Source: Streptomyces sp. NBC_00433 (GTDB lineage: Bacteria; Actinomycetota; Actinomycetes; Streptomycetales; Streptomycetaceae). Taken from it: a stretch of DNA of 64,000 bases. This document shows positions 25,425 through 33,591 of this stretch, one piece after another. The DNA lies in NCBI GenBank assembly GCA_036015235.1, contig CP107926.1:3414001-3478000 (forward strand), given 5' to 3'. Position 1 is the first letter of the stretch. Every line of letters begins with the position of its first letter. The position numbers and the translations under genes are program-made. Below the pieces are notes generated by a model that worked only from the letters and a program-made list of their open reading frames with translations, was not told the origin of the DNA and did no database searches.

Positions 25425-26603
25425 CTAGTAGATCGGCTTGTGCGGCTCGACCGTGTTGACCCAGCCGATCACGCCGCCGCCGACGTGCACGGCGTCGGAG
25501 AAGCCCGCGGACTTCAGCACCGCGAGCACCTCGGCGCTGCGCACCCCGGTCTTGCAGTGCAGCACGATCCGCTTGTCCTGCGGCAGCGTCGCCAGGGCGC
25601 TGCCCATGATGAACTCGTTCTTCGGGATCAGCTTCGCGCCCGGGATCGACACGATCTCGTACTCGTTCGGCTCGCGGACGTCGATGATCTCGATGTTCTC
25701 GCCGTCGTCGATCCACTCCTTGAGCTGCTTGGGAGTGATCGTCGACCCGGCCGCCGCGGCCTGCGCCTCCTCGGAGACGACACCGCAGAAGGCCTCGTAG
25801 TCGATGAGTTCGGTGACCGTGGGGTGGTCGCCGCAGACCGCGCAGTCCGGGTCCTTGCGGACCTTGACCGTGCGGTACGTCATCTCCAGGGCGTCGTAGA
25901 TCATCAGCCGGCCGACCAGCGGCTCGCCGATGCCGGCCAGCAGCTTGATGGCCTCGGTGACCTGGATCGAGCCGATCGACGCGCACAGCACGCCGAGCAC
26001 GCCGCCCTCGGCGCAGGACGGCACCATGCCGGGCGGCGGGGGCTCCGGGTACAGGCAGCGGTAGCAGGGGCCGTGCTCGGACCAGAAGACCGACGCCTGG
26101 CCGTCGAAGCGGTAGATGGAGCCCCAGACGTACGGCTTGTCGAGCAGCACGCACGCGTCGTTGACCAGGTAGCGGGTCGCGAAGTTGTCGGTGCCGTCCA
26201 CGATCAGGTCGTACTGGGAGAAGATCTCCATCACGTTCTCGGCTTCGAGCCGAGTCTCGTGCAGGACGACGTTCACCAGCGGGTTGATGCCCAGGACCGA
26301 GTCGCGGGCCGACTCGGCCTTGGAGCGGCCGATGTCGGCCTGGCTGTGGATGATCTGGCGCTGCAGGTTCGACTCGTCGACCTCGTCGAACTCGACGATG
26401 CCGAGCGTGCCGACACCGGCCGCGGCCAGGTACATCAGGGCCGGCGAGCCGAGACCGCCGGCGCCGACGCACAGCACCTTGGCGTTCTTGAGCCGCTTCT
26501 GCCCGTCCATGCCCACATCGGGGATGATCAGGTGACGCGAATATCTGCGGACCTCGTCAACGGTGAGCTCGGCGGCCGGCTCGACCAGCGGTGGCAGCGA
26601 CAC
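25425..26603 (-). CDS. moeZ: Adenylyltransferase/sulfurtransferase MoeZ
   Basis: A 392-residue protein joining two domains. The N-terminal ThiF/MoeB/E1-like domain has the nucleotide loop GAGGLGSPALMYLAAAGVG, R and DGTDNFATRYLVND, plus zinc cysteine pairs (CYRC and CAVC). The C-terminal rhodanese domain has IDVREPNEYEIVSIPGA and the active-site loop CKTGVRS (catalytic Cys). It adenylates and sulfurates the C-terminal Gly of small sulfur carriers for molybdopterin, thiamine, cysteine and other sulfur-containing metabolites. The GTG at 26603 has GAGG at 5 nt. The M. tuberculosis homologue sits next to the DUF3152 gene; here a polysaccharide-type cluster intervenes. Confidence 0.95.
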   Translation of the reverse strand: MSLPPLVEPAAELTVDEVRRYSRHLIIPDVGMDGQKRLKNAKVLCVGAGGLGSPALMYLAAAGVGTLGIVEFDEVDESNLQRQIIHSQADIGRSKAESARDSVLGINPLVNVVLHETRLEAENVMEIFSQYDLIVDGTDNFATRYLVNDACVLLDKPYVWGSIYRFDGQASVFWSEHGPCYRCLYPEPPPPGMVPSCAEGGVLGVLCASIGSIQVTEAIKLLAGIGEPLVGRLMIYDALEMTYRTVKVRKDPDCAVCGDHPTVTELIDYEAFCGVVSEEAQAAAAGSTITPKQLKEWIDDGENIEIIDVREPNEYEIVSIPGAKLIPKNEFIMGSALATLPQDKRIVLHCKTGVRSAEVLAVLKSAGFSDAVHVGGGVIGWVNTVEPHKPIY

Positions 26604-26737
26604 AGGGACCTCAGCAATACGGTTGGGTCGGTCTCAGACGATACGGGCGCGCGTGTTCGCACACGCACGTCCCTGCAACACTGCCACGCCGGTCTTCATT
26701 CCAAGACACCCGTTCCGAGGGCCGAGACGTCCCGCGG

Positions 26738-27517
26738 TCACATCGTGGGCGGTACCCCGTCCGCCGGGGGGCCGCCGACCAGGCCCACCGCCCTCTCCCA
26801 GTATCGGGGCAGGCCCGCCCAGGGGTCGGTCCCGTCCCGCGCGGTGCGGTCGGTCAGGCACACGGTGGCGGCGCCCTGCCAGCGGGCGACCCGCAGCGCG
26901 CCGTCGAGGTGCAGTTCGGGGACGCCGTGCACCAGGTGCACGAAACGCGACGGCGGGTGGTACGCCGTCCACGGCGGCACCTCCGACCAGCGGTAGCGGT
27001 CCCAGGACCCGGCGAAGGTGACCAACTGGTCGGCGAGATCGGCGTAGCGGGGGTCGGGGTGGCTGCCGTGGCCGAGCACGATGTGCCCGGCGCCCCTGCC
27101 CTCCCGGTCGAGCAGCACCCGCAGCGTGGTGACCGCCCCGTGGCAGTCGGCGGCCTGCTCCCGGCCGTTGGGCGCCCGGTCCAGGTAGAAGCCGTCGACG
27201 TGGTACCAGTCCAGGTAGCGAGAGGCGTCGGAGACCAGTTCGCCGAAAGGCCGCCGCCCCCGCTCGGCGTCCAGCAGTCCGAGGAGCGGGACGCCGTTCC
27301 CACGCACCCGGGCGGTCACCTCCGTGTACAGCGGGTCGGGGCGGCTGCCGGGACCGCGGGCCACGTCGAAGGCGGCCCAGTGCAGCGGTGCGTCCGGGCG
27401 GGCGATCGCGGCCCACTCGCCCGGTGCCACCAGGGGGTGCGCGAAGGCCGGCACCCCGAAGCCCGTACGGTCGCCGCGCCGCACCGTGCCGCGCGGCGAC
27501 CCGGTCAGACGCGGCAT
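26738..27517 (-). CDS. Spherulation-specific family 4 (GH135-like) glycoside hydrolase
   Basis: A 259-residue TIM-barrel-like protein of the spherulin-4 family: VPAFAHPL near the start, then VPLLGLLD, WYHVDGFYLDRAPN and VTFAGSW. The DGFYLDR segment carries the conserved acidic residues at the place where the fungal enzyme Sph3 (GH135) has its catalytic acid. Sph3 cleaves galactosaminogalactan, so this may trim an amino-sugar polymer (inference). GGAGG precedes the ATG at 27517, which overlaps the epimerase gene by 13 nt. No signal peptide is seen, so it acts inside the cell or is exported by an unrecognised route. Confidence 0.82.
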   Translation of the reverse strand: MPRLTGSPRGTVRRGDRTGFGVPAFAHPLVAPGEWAAIARPDAPLHWAAFDVARGPGSRPDPLYTEVTARVRGNGVPLLGLLDAERGRRPFGELVSDASRYLDWYHVDGFYLDRAPNGREQAADCHGAVTTLRVLLDREGRGAGHIVLGHGSHPDPRYADLADQLVTFAGSWDRYRWSEVPPWTAYHPPSRFVHLVHGVPELHLDGALRVARWQGAATVCLTDRTARDGTDPWAGLPRYWERAVGLVGGPPADGVPPTM

Positions 27518-28422
27518 GCCGCCTCCATCCACACGTCGGCCAGCGACTCTTCCAGGCCGATCCGCGGCCGCCAGCCGAGCCGGTCGCGTGCGGTACGCAC
27601 ATCGGCCTGCTGCCACAACCCGCAGCCGTCGGGATACGGCGGCATCATCGCGCCGCCGGACGCGGGCGCCTCGTCCAGCTCGCGCACGGCGCCCTCGTAG
27701 CCGGCGACATGGGCCAGCGCGGTGGCCATGTCGCGCATCCGCACCGCCCGCCCGCTGCCGATGTTCACCACCCCCTGAGCGGCCGACAGCGAAGCGGCGT
27801 GCACCGCCCTGGCCACGTCCCGGGCGTCGATGAAGTCCCGCTGCACGGCCAGGCCGCCGAGCCGCAGTTCGGCGTCGCCGTTCTGCATCGCCCGGCGCAG
27901 CGCCTCGGCGACCCGGCCCAGCGGCGCGCCCGTCGGGGTGCCCGGCCCCACCGGGCTGAAGACCCGCAGCACGACCGCGTCCAGGCCGGAGCCCAGCACC
28001 AGCTCGGTGGCGGCCAGCTTGCTCACTCCGTACGGGCCGCCCGGCCGCGGCGGGGCGTCCTCGCCGGTGGAGGAGCCGACCGGTGAGGGGCCGTACTCCG
28101 AGCCGCAGCCCAGCTGCACCAGCCGGGCGGCGATGCTGCTGCGGCGCATCGCCTCGCACACCGTGGCCACGGCCACGATGTTCTGCCGGATGAGCTCGCG
28201 GGCGGCACCGCGGGTGGTGCCCGCGCAGTTCACCACCACGCCGGGATGGACCGCGTCGAGGAAGCGGGCGAGCACGCCGGGCGCCCCGCTGGACAGGTCG
28301 AACCTGACGTCGGCGTCGTCACTGCGCCCCAGCGCGGTGAGCTGGACGGCGGGGTCCGCGAGCAGTCGCTCCGCGACGTGGCGGCCGAGGAAGCCGTCGG
28401 CTCCGAGCAGCAGCACTCTCAT
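27505..28422 (-). CDS. NAD-dependent epimerase/dehydratase (extended SDR)
   Basis: A 305-residue extended short-chain dehydrogenase. The Rossmann motif is GADGFLGRHV at the N-terminus. The catalytic pair YGVSK (Tyr and Lys) follows GCGSEYG, and a sugar-nucleotide-type C-terminal domain holds RDFIDARDVARAV. Such enzymes epimerise or dehydrate nucleotide sugars, often UDP-GlcNAc or UDP-Glc. In this cluster it would supply the precursor used by the glycosyltransferase, for instance UDP-GalNAc, but that is inference. GGAGG lies 7 nt before ATG 28422. It overlaps the spherulin-4 gene and follows the membrane protein gene by 74 nt. Confidence 0.88.
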   Translation of the reverse strand: MRVLLLGADGFLGRHVAERLLADPAVQLTALGRSDDADVRFDLSSGAPGVLARFLDAVHPGVVVNCAGTTRGAARELIRQNIVAVATVCEAMRRSSIAARLVQLGCGSEYGPSPVGSSTGEDAPPRPGGPYGVSKLAATELVLGSGLDAVVLRVFSPVGPGTPTGAPLGRVAEALRRAMQNGDAELRLGGLAVQRDFIDARDVARAVHAASLSAAQGVVNIGSGRAVRMRDMATALAHVAGYEGAVRELDEAPASGGAMMPPYPDGCGLWQQADVRTARDRLGWRPRIGLEESLADVWMEAACRV

Positions 28423-28496
28423 CGGGTGCCTCCGAGCGGTGCGGTGGTGCTTTGTTGCGTGATCAAGGGACTTTCTCCTGGTCGGTGTGACGGAGG

Positions 28497-29882
28497 TCAG
28501 TGGCGCCGGTGCGCGGCGGCCCGCGCGAGCCGGCGGAAGGCCTGGGCGGCCAGCACGGCGGCCGCGGTGCCGCACACGGCGGCCTCCGCGGTGCCGCCGG
28601 ACGGCGCGAGGTGGCCGGGGGCCGCGGCGAGTACGAGGGTCAGCGCCTCGGCGGCGCAGGCCGCGGCCAGGCCCGCCGCGGCGGTGGCGGGGTGGCCGTG
28701 CACGGCCAGCAGCCGGGCGGTGAAGAGCAGCACGCCCAGCGCGCCGGGCCCGGCGAAAGGAGCGGAGCCCGCCATGGCTGCGGCGATCAGCAGCAGCGCG
28801 GCCAGCACCGCCGCGTATCCCGCGAGGGCGGCCGCCAGCCGGGGCCGTACGGCGTCGGCGAAGTCGGCGAGACCGTGGCTGGGGGCGAGTTGGGCGCGGG
28901 CGGCCGCGGCGAACCAGCCGGCCAGCACGGCGGCCGGCGCCAGGCTCAGCGCGAGCGCGGCGAAGCCGGCCGTGCCAGCGCCGGTGTCGAACCGGCCCCG
29001 GCCGCCCAGCGCGGCGACGGCCTGCGGGCCGTAGAGCGCGAAGCCGAGCAGCCCGTACGTCCACAGGGCCGCGCCGGCGCCATGCGCCGCGCGCAGCGGC
29101 CCGCCGCGCAGCGCCGCCCACAGCGCGACGGCCACCACCACCGCGACCGGCGCGGCCGCGACGGGCAGCCCCGCGGCCAGCACGCACCCGGCCCCCGGCA
29201 GCAGGTGCAGCGCGCTCGCCCGCCCCCCGAGCTTCGCCCGTCCACCCCCGCGATCCCCCACCGCGGCCACCCGCACGGCCCGCGGCACCCGCGCGAACAG
29301 CTCCTCGGCCAACCCGAAGACATCACGGTGCCGCAGCCGCCGCGCCTCCCCGTCGTTGACCCCGTAGGCCTCCAGCCCGGCCGCGATCTCCCACGCGTCC
29401 ACGGCCCCCGCGACCATCGCCTGATGCCGGTGCATCACCGCCCGCACCGGATCCGCGGGCCCCCGCCGCCGAGGCCCCCCGGCCACCGGGACGCGCCCCG
29501 CCTGCGAAATCGATTCGCCACCGCGCGTCGCGGGGGCGGGACGCTCCGGCCCGCTGGGGCGCTGGGGGGCGCCTGCGGCGGGCGCGGTGGCCGGGCGGTG
29601 GGCCGCACCTGGGGTGCCCGTGGCCGAGGCGGCGTCGGGGCGCGGCGCATCCGCTTCCGCGCCGGGATGCGCGGGATACGAGCCGCCGGCCCCGGCGATC
29701 CCTGCGTCCGAGGCGGCGTCGTGGCGCGTGGGGGCCGAGCCGCCGCCCGCACCGGCGTCAGGGCGTCTCACGCTCGGGGGAGTCGGGTCCGGTATGGGGA
29801 CGAGGGTCGGGGGGTCGTCGAGGGTGGGGGTGGGGGCCAGGCGGGTCAGGAGGGATTCGGCGGGGGTTGGGTCTGTGGGCAT
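28497..29882 (-). CDS. Polytopic membrane protein of the polysaccharide-type cluster
   Basis: A 461-residue protein. The first 140 residues are Pro/Ala/Gly-rich and disordered. A short soluble helix region follows (MHRHQAMVAGAVDAWEIAAGLEAYGVND, split here by content), then about eight to ten Ala/Leu-rich transmembrane helices, for example VVVAVALWAALRGG and LLGFALYGPQAVAALGG. I recognise no transporter family. Its position between the glycosyltransferase and epimerase genes fits a role in moving or anchoring a polysaccharide, such as a flippase substitute, but this is inference. The ATG at 29882 has GGAG about 9 nt upstream. It starts 21 nt after the glycosyltransferase stop. Confidence 0.75.
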   Translation of the reverse strand: MPTDPTPAESLLTRLAPTPTLDDPPTLVPIPDPTPPSVRRPDAGAGGGSAPTRHDAASDAGIAGAGGSYPAHPGAEADAPRPDAASATGTPGAAHRPATAPAAGAPQRPSGPERPAPATRGGESISQAGRVPVAGGPRRRGPADPVRAVMHRHQAMVAGAVDAWEIAAGLEAYGVNDGEARRLRHRDVFGLAEELFARVPRAVRVAAVGDRGGGRAKLGGRASALHLLPGAGCVLAAGLPVAAAPVAVVVAVALWAALRGGPLRAAHGAGAALWTYGLLGFALYGPQAVAALGGRGRFDTGAGTAGFAALALSLAPAAVLAGWFAAAARAQLAPSHGLADFADAVRPRLAAALAGYAAVLAALLLIAAAMAGSAPFAGPGALGVLLFTARLLAVHGHPATAAAGLAAACAAEALTLVLAAAPGHLAPSGGTAEAAVCGTAAAVLAAQAFRRLARAAAHRRH

Positions 29883-29903
29883 GGGGCGGGGCTCCGGGAG
29901 GGG

Positions 29904-31595
29904 TCAGGGGCGGGCGGCGGGGACGGGGGTCCAGGAAGGGTGGGGCGGGGTGGGGGCCAGGCGGGACGGGGAGAGGGATTCGGCGGGGGTCGTGAAGGGG
30001 CGGGGAGCGCCCTGGGCGTCCAGCAGGGGGAGGCGGCGGACGGGGTGGTGGGCCACCACGTCGAGGTAGCTGTCGCGGAAGGCGTCCACGCAGGTGGTGA
30101 CCGTGAAGAGGGCCAGCGCCCGCTCCCTTGCCGCAGCGCCGAGGCGGGCCGCCCGCCCGGGGCCGCGCAGCAGGTCGAGCGTCGCGTCGGCCAGCGCCCT
30201 GGGATTCCGCGGCGGCACGACCAGACCCGTACCGCCGATGACCTCCCGCACCGCGCCCACATCCGTGGACACCGTGGGCCGCCCGCAGAACATCGCCTCG
30301 ACCAGGCTCAGCGGAAAGCCCTCCGCGCTGCTGGACAGCACCACCACGTCGCCCGCCGCATAGGCGTCCGCCGGCTCCGGCGCCCCGGGCGAGCCGATCT
30401 CCTCGAAGCTGACCGGGTTCTCCCCGACGGCGTGCGCGTCGGCCGCCTCGTCGGGGAAGAGCTGGGCGGCGAGCGTACGGCAGTGGTCCAGATACCCGGC
30501 CGACCGCTCGTCGGCGGCGGGCAGGTGGAAGACCCGCAGCCGCGCCTGCGGCTCCTCCCGCCGGATCGCGTGGAAGGCGTGCAGCAACGCGATGAGGTCC
30601 TTGGCCGGGTCGGCGCGGCCGACCCACGCCACGGTCGGGTCGGAGTGCGCGGCCTGCTCGTCCGCCTGGGCCGCGGCCTCCGCCGCCGCGCCGGCCCCTG
30701 CGAAACGCCCCGCGTCGATGCCCGGGTGGATCGTCGTCATCCGCTCCTTGGGCGCACCGCACCGCTCCTGCCAGCGCCGCACATGCGTCGACCCCGGGGT
30801 GATCAGCGCGGCCTGCCGGTAGCTCTCGCCGGCCAGCAGCCGGTGGTGGTCGCCGAGCAGGACGCGTACCGCCGGGGGCAGCCCGGCGGCCCGGTGCGCG
30901 AGCAGCGCCTCCCGGGCGCGGACGGTGTATTCGGTGACGATCAGCGGCGTGCCGCAGAACCGTTTGCCCAGCAGGCCCGCAAGCGCGGCCGGCCCGCCGG
31001 ACACCGCGTGGCACACATCGGCCGCGCCCAGCTCCTCCGGGCCGTACCAGGGCGCCGACAGCGGGCGCAGCTGGCGCTCCAGCAGGTCGGCTGCGATGAG
31101 AAGTTCGGTCACGACGAGGTCGGCGAGCACCGGGCGTACGCCGGGGGCCCGGCACGCCGCCTCCAGCTCCGCCAGCGCGTCGTCGCCCCGCAGCAGGGCG
31201 GGGAGCGCGCCGGGCGCGTCCGCGGCCAGGTCCGCGAGGGCGTACAGGCCGGTGGCGAAACGGTCCGCCCGCTCGGCCGCGCCGACGGCCGAACCGCCGG
31301 CCAGGGCCGCGGCGAAGTCCCGGAAGCCGGTGCGGAACGCCGCGCGCCGGGCCTTGGCCTCGGAGCGGCTCGCCCGCGGCGACTCGGGGGCCGCGCCCCA
31401 GAGCCGCTCGCGGCTCACGCGGTGCACCTGCGGTGGCGTCTCGACCTCGCCCGCGGATTCGGTCCGCGGTGACCGGCTCAGCGCGTAGACGTCGAAGTCG
31501 TGGTGCGGCAGGCCTCTGACGAGGCGGTCGCACCAGGCGCCGCCCTCACCTCTCACGTACGGATAACCACCCTCGGTAAGTAATCCAATCCGCAC
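29904..31595 (-). CDS. PelF-type GT4 glycosyltransferase
   Basis: A 563-residue glycosyltransferase. The N-terminus IGLLTEGGYPYVRGEGGAW is the DUF3492/PelF signature. The C-terminal GT4 domain has VAWVGRADPAKDL, the acceptor motif SAEGFPLSLVEAMFCGRP (E-x7-E) and VVPPRNPRALADA. PelF polymerises UDP-activated hexosamines in Pel exopolysaccharide synthesis. The GTG at 31595 has GAGGAGGGG about 8 nt upstream, so the longer upstream frame to 31763 is rejected. It is the first gene of a four-gene minus-strand cluster (glycosyltransferase, membrane protein, epimerase, spherulin-4). The last 30 residues are Pro-rich. Confidence 0.9.
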   Translation of the reverse strand: MRIGLLTEGGYPYVRGEGGAWCDRLVRGLPHHDFDVYALSRSPRTESAGEVETPPQVHRVSRERLWGAAPESPRASRSEAKARRAAFRTGFRDFAAALAGGSAVGAAERADRFATGLYALADLAADAPGALPALLRGDDALAELEAACRAPGVRPVLADLVVTELLIAADLLERQLRPLSAPWYGPEELGAADVCHAVSGGPAALAGLLGKRFCGTPLIVTEYTVRAREALLAHRAAGLPPAVRVLLGDHHRLLAGESYRQAALITPGSTHVRRWQERCGAPKERMTTIHPGIDAGRFAGAGAAAEAAAQADEQAAHSDPTVAWVGRADPAKDLIALLHAFHAIRREEPQARLRVFHLPAADERSAGYLDHCRTLAAQLFPDEAADAHAVGENPVSFEEIGSPGAPEPADAYAAGDVVVLSSSAEGFPLSLVEAMFCGRPTVSTDVGAVREVIGGTGLVVPPRNPRALADATLDLLRGPGRAARLGAAARERALALFTVTTCVDAFRDSYLDVVAHHPVRRLPLLDAQGAPRPFTTPAESLSPSRLAPTPPHPSWTPVPAARP

Positions 31596-31860
31596 GGGTC
31601 CGCCCCTCCTCGTCCTCAACCATGTCCTTGGCGCCGTTTCCCCGGCCCCCGGACGAGCTGGTGTCCCGCCCGGCGGGACGACCGTATTGCGCGGTACGGG
31701 CGGTGTGGTGGACGGTTGTCCGCGGCACCACCAGAAGGGGTGAACGCGCGTAACTTCTCCCAACGCCGAGCGTTGGATTCATCCCCCCGCGGCGAGCGCG
31801 CACTCCGCCTACCGGCGGTGGCTGGTTACGGGCTCACACTTGCGCCGAGTAGGTGGCTGG
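31596..31860 (-). promoter_or_regulatory. Upstream region of the glycosyltransferase cluster with inverted repeats
   Basis: No gene is seen here. Two inverted repeats stand out: GTCCCGCC/GGCGGGAC at 31663-31679 and CCAACG/CGTTGG around a 5-nt centre at 31760-31776. Either could be an operator for the cluster that begins at 31595. No convincing -10/-35 pair was identified. Confidence 0.35.
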
Positions 31861-31861
31861 T

Positions 31862-32110
31862 CGCTCCGTTCCCCGCCAGAGCTTCGCCTGGGGGCACCCC
31901 CACGCGCCCCTGAAAAACGGTCACCCTCCAGGGGCAAACGCCGGACGCAGGAAGACGCGAGCCCAAAGGGGCGCGGGGAACTGCGCGACAAGCCCCCACC
32001 GGGCCGCAACTGTGAGCCCCACAGCAAGTGGCACCCACCCAGGGGCGCGGGGAACTGCGCGCGGAACCCACCACGCAGCCGCAGGCAGGCAACGCACCGC
32101 AAGGGCCGGG
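31862..32110. repeat. Repeat island A (modular palindromic intergenic repeats)
   Basis: This stretch contains block X (31863-31912; CGCTCCGTT, then CGCCTGGGGGCACCCCCACG) continuing into GAAAAACGGTCACCCTCC. Block Y (AGGGGCGCGGGGAACTGCGCG) occurs at 31967 and 32041, and block W (ACGCACCGCAAGGG) at 32092. The same blocks occur in the same order in island C 31 kb away, and block Y also in island B. They are GC-rich, partly palindromic and non-coding. The island lies between the DUF3152 gene end and the glycosyltransferase promoter. Confidence 0.8.
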
Positions 32111-32125
32111 GGGAGACGCCGACCG

Positions 32126-33583
32126 TTACGGGAACGGCCAGGCGTTGGGCTTGCAGGTCGGCCCGCCGTTGAGGGAGAGGAACTTGGTCTGCTGCATCAT
32201 CACGGGAGCCGGGGCCCCGGCACGGGGGCAGCCCACGTGGCTGTGCCCCAACCGATGCCCGACCTCGTGATTGATCAGCATCTGGCGATACGCATGCATC
32301 AGGTGCGGCCCGTACGTCTCGGCCCCCTGCGCCCAGCGATACGCGTTGATCATGGTGCGCGGCGTCGACGCGGCATCGCACGAGACGTTCTGGACCGTCG
32401 TGTCGAGGCCGGACTTGGCGCACCATTTCGCCGTCGTGCCGGGGCTGGCCAGCGTCACGACGATGTCGGCGTGGCCGGTCGAGACGCGTTCGAAGGTCAT
32501 CGTGCCGCCGTGGCCCCAGCTGCGGCTGTCGTTGAGGGTCTTGTAGACCGTGTCGCTGAAGAGCCCGGGGTCCAGCGGGAGGCCCTTCTCGACGTCGACC
32601 CGGAAGGTCATCACCTTGCCCTTGCCGGGCGCGGCCTGGTTGCCGGGGACGGTGGTGAAGGCGCCGGACAGCTTGAGGTCGGGTTCCAGCGGATACTGGC
32701 GGTCCATCAGCTGGTCGTAGCCGGCCGGGGCGACCGCCGGGGTGGTGGAGGGCGCCGCGGACGGGGTCGCGGACGGTGTCGCGCTCGGGCCTGAGCCCGA
32801 CGTGTCCGTGGGGTCGGGCGCGGGGGCGTCCCTGCCGGTGCCGGTGAGCTGGCTGCCGGCCGCGACGGCGACGACGGTGACCACCGCGGCCGCGGCGATG
32901 CCGCTGATCGTCCAGGTGGCCTTGCCGGGCTTGCGGCGGCCGCCGACGGGCCCCGGCTCCCCGGCAGGCGAGGCGGGGGCGGCCGGCTCGGCGGGCTCGG
33001 CCGCCGGGGCGGGAGCGGGCGGGCGGGCCGGCGCCGGAGTCTCGAAGGCGTCGAGGAATTCCTGCCGCGGCCGCGGCACCCCGCGGCCCGGTGTCTCCAT
33101 CGGGGGCCGCGGTGTCCGCAGGCTCGACGCGGCCGCGGCGGTGGCGGTGTCGTGCGCGGCCCAGCCCTCGGCCCAGTCCTCGACGGGGTCGAAGGGCAGG
33201 CCGCGGGTGCCCGAGCCGGTCCGGGCGGGGGTGCTGTCCCTGGGTGCGGCGTCGTCCGCCGCGTCGAAGGGCAGGTCGCGGGGGCGGGCGGCGCCGCCCG
33301 TCCACGTGCCGGGTGTGCCCCACGCCCCGTGTTCGCGGTGCTCGGGGTGCGTGGGCGGGCGGCCGGCGAGGTCCTGGGGGCGTACGGCGGCGAAGGCGCC
33401 GCTGTCGCCGAAGGGGTCGAAGGGCTCGCTGTACGGGCCGCTGGGGCCGCGCCTGCGGCGCCCGCTGCCGGGGGTGCCCAGTGCGCTGCCGGGCGGCGCG
33501 AAAGTGCCGCTGCTGCTGCCGCCGCTCTGCGGTATGCGGTTGTCGCGGCCGTCCTGGCCGTCCCGCGCGCTGTGTTTGCCCAC
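32126..33583 (-). CDS. DUF3152 membrane-anchored zincin-like protein
   Basis: A 485-residue protein. Residues 1-185 are proline-rich and cytoplasmic, followed by one transmembrane helix (TISGIAAAAVVTVVAVAAG), a Ser/Thr/Pro stalk and an extracellular DUF3152 domain. That domain carries the zincin motif HEVGHRLGHSH after NAYRWAQGAE, plus cysteines CAKSG, VSCD, VGCP and CKPN likely to form disulfides. The family is actinobacterial and uncharacterised; the motif predicts a metalloprotease. GTG 33583 lies 9 nt after the hydrolase stop with GGGAG upstream, so the pair is an operon. In M. tuberculosis the homologue (Rv3207c) neighbours moeZ. Confidence 0.87.
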   Translation of the reverse strand: MGKHSARDGQDGRDNRIPQSGGSSSGTFAPPGSALGTPGSGRRRRGPSGPYSEPFDPFGDSGAFAAVRPQDLAGRPPTHPEHREHGAWGTPGTWTGGAARPRDLPFDAADDAAPRDSTPARTGSGTRGLPFDPVEDWAEGWAAHDTATAAAASSLRTPRPPMETPGRGVPRPRQEFLDAFETPAPARPPAPAPAAEPAEPAAPASPAGEPGPVGGRRKPGKATWTISGIAAAAVVTVVAVAAGSQLTGTGRDAPAPDPTDTSGSGPSATPSATPSAAPSTTPAVAPAGYDQLMDRQYPLEPDLKLSGAFTTVPGNQAAPGKGKVMTFRVDVEKGLPLDPGLFSDTVYKTLNDSRSWGHGGTMTFERVSTGHADIVVTLASPGTTAKWCAKSGLDTTVQNVSCDAASTPRTMINAYRWAQGAETYGPHLMHAYRQMLINHEVGHRLGHSHVGCPRAGAPAPVMMQQTKFLSLNGGPTCKPNAWPFP

Positions 33584-33591
33584 GCCCTCGA

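Noticed and set aside
28500-31533. Long ORFs on both strands overlapping the glycosyltransferase and membrane protein genes
   Set aside because: The real frames carry PelF motifs, transmembrane helices and SD sites; the others are composition artefacts.
26738-31595. Antibiotic biosynthetic gene cluster
   Set aside because: There are no polyketide, peptide, terpene or other scaffold-forming genes; the genes fit polysaccharide metabolism.
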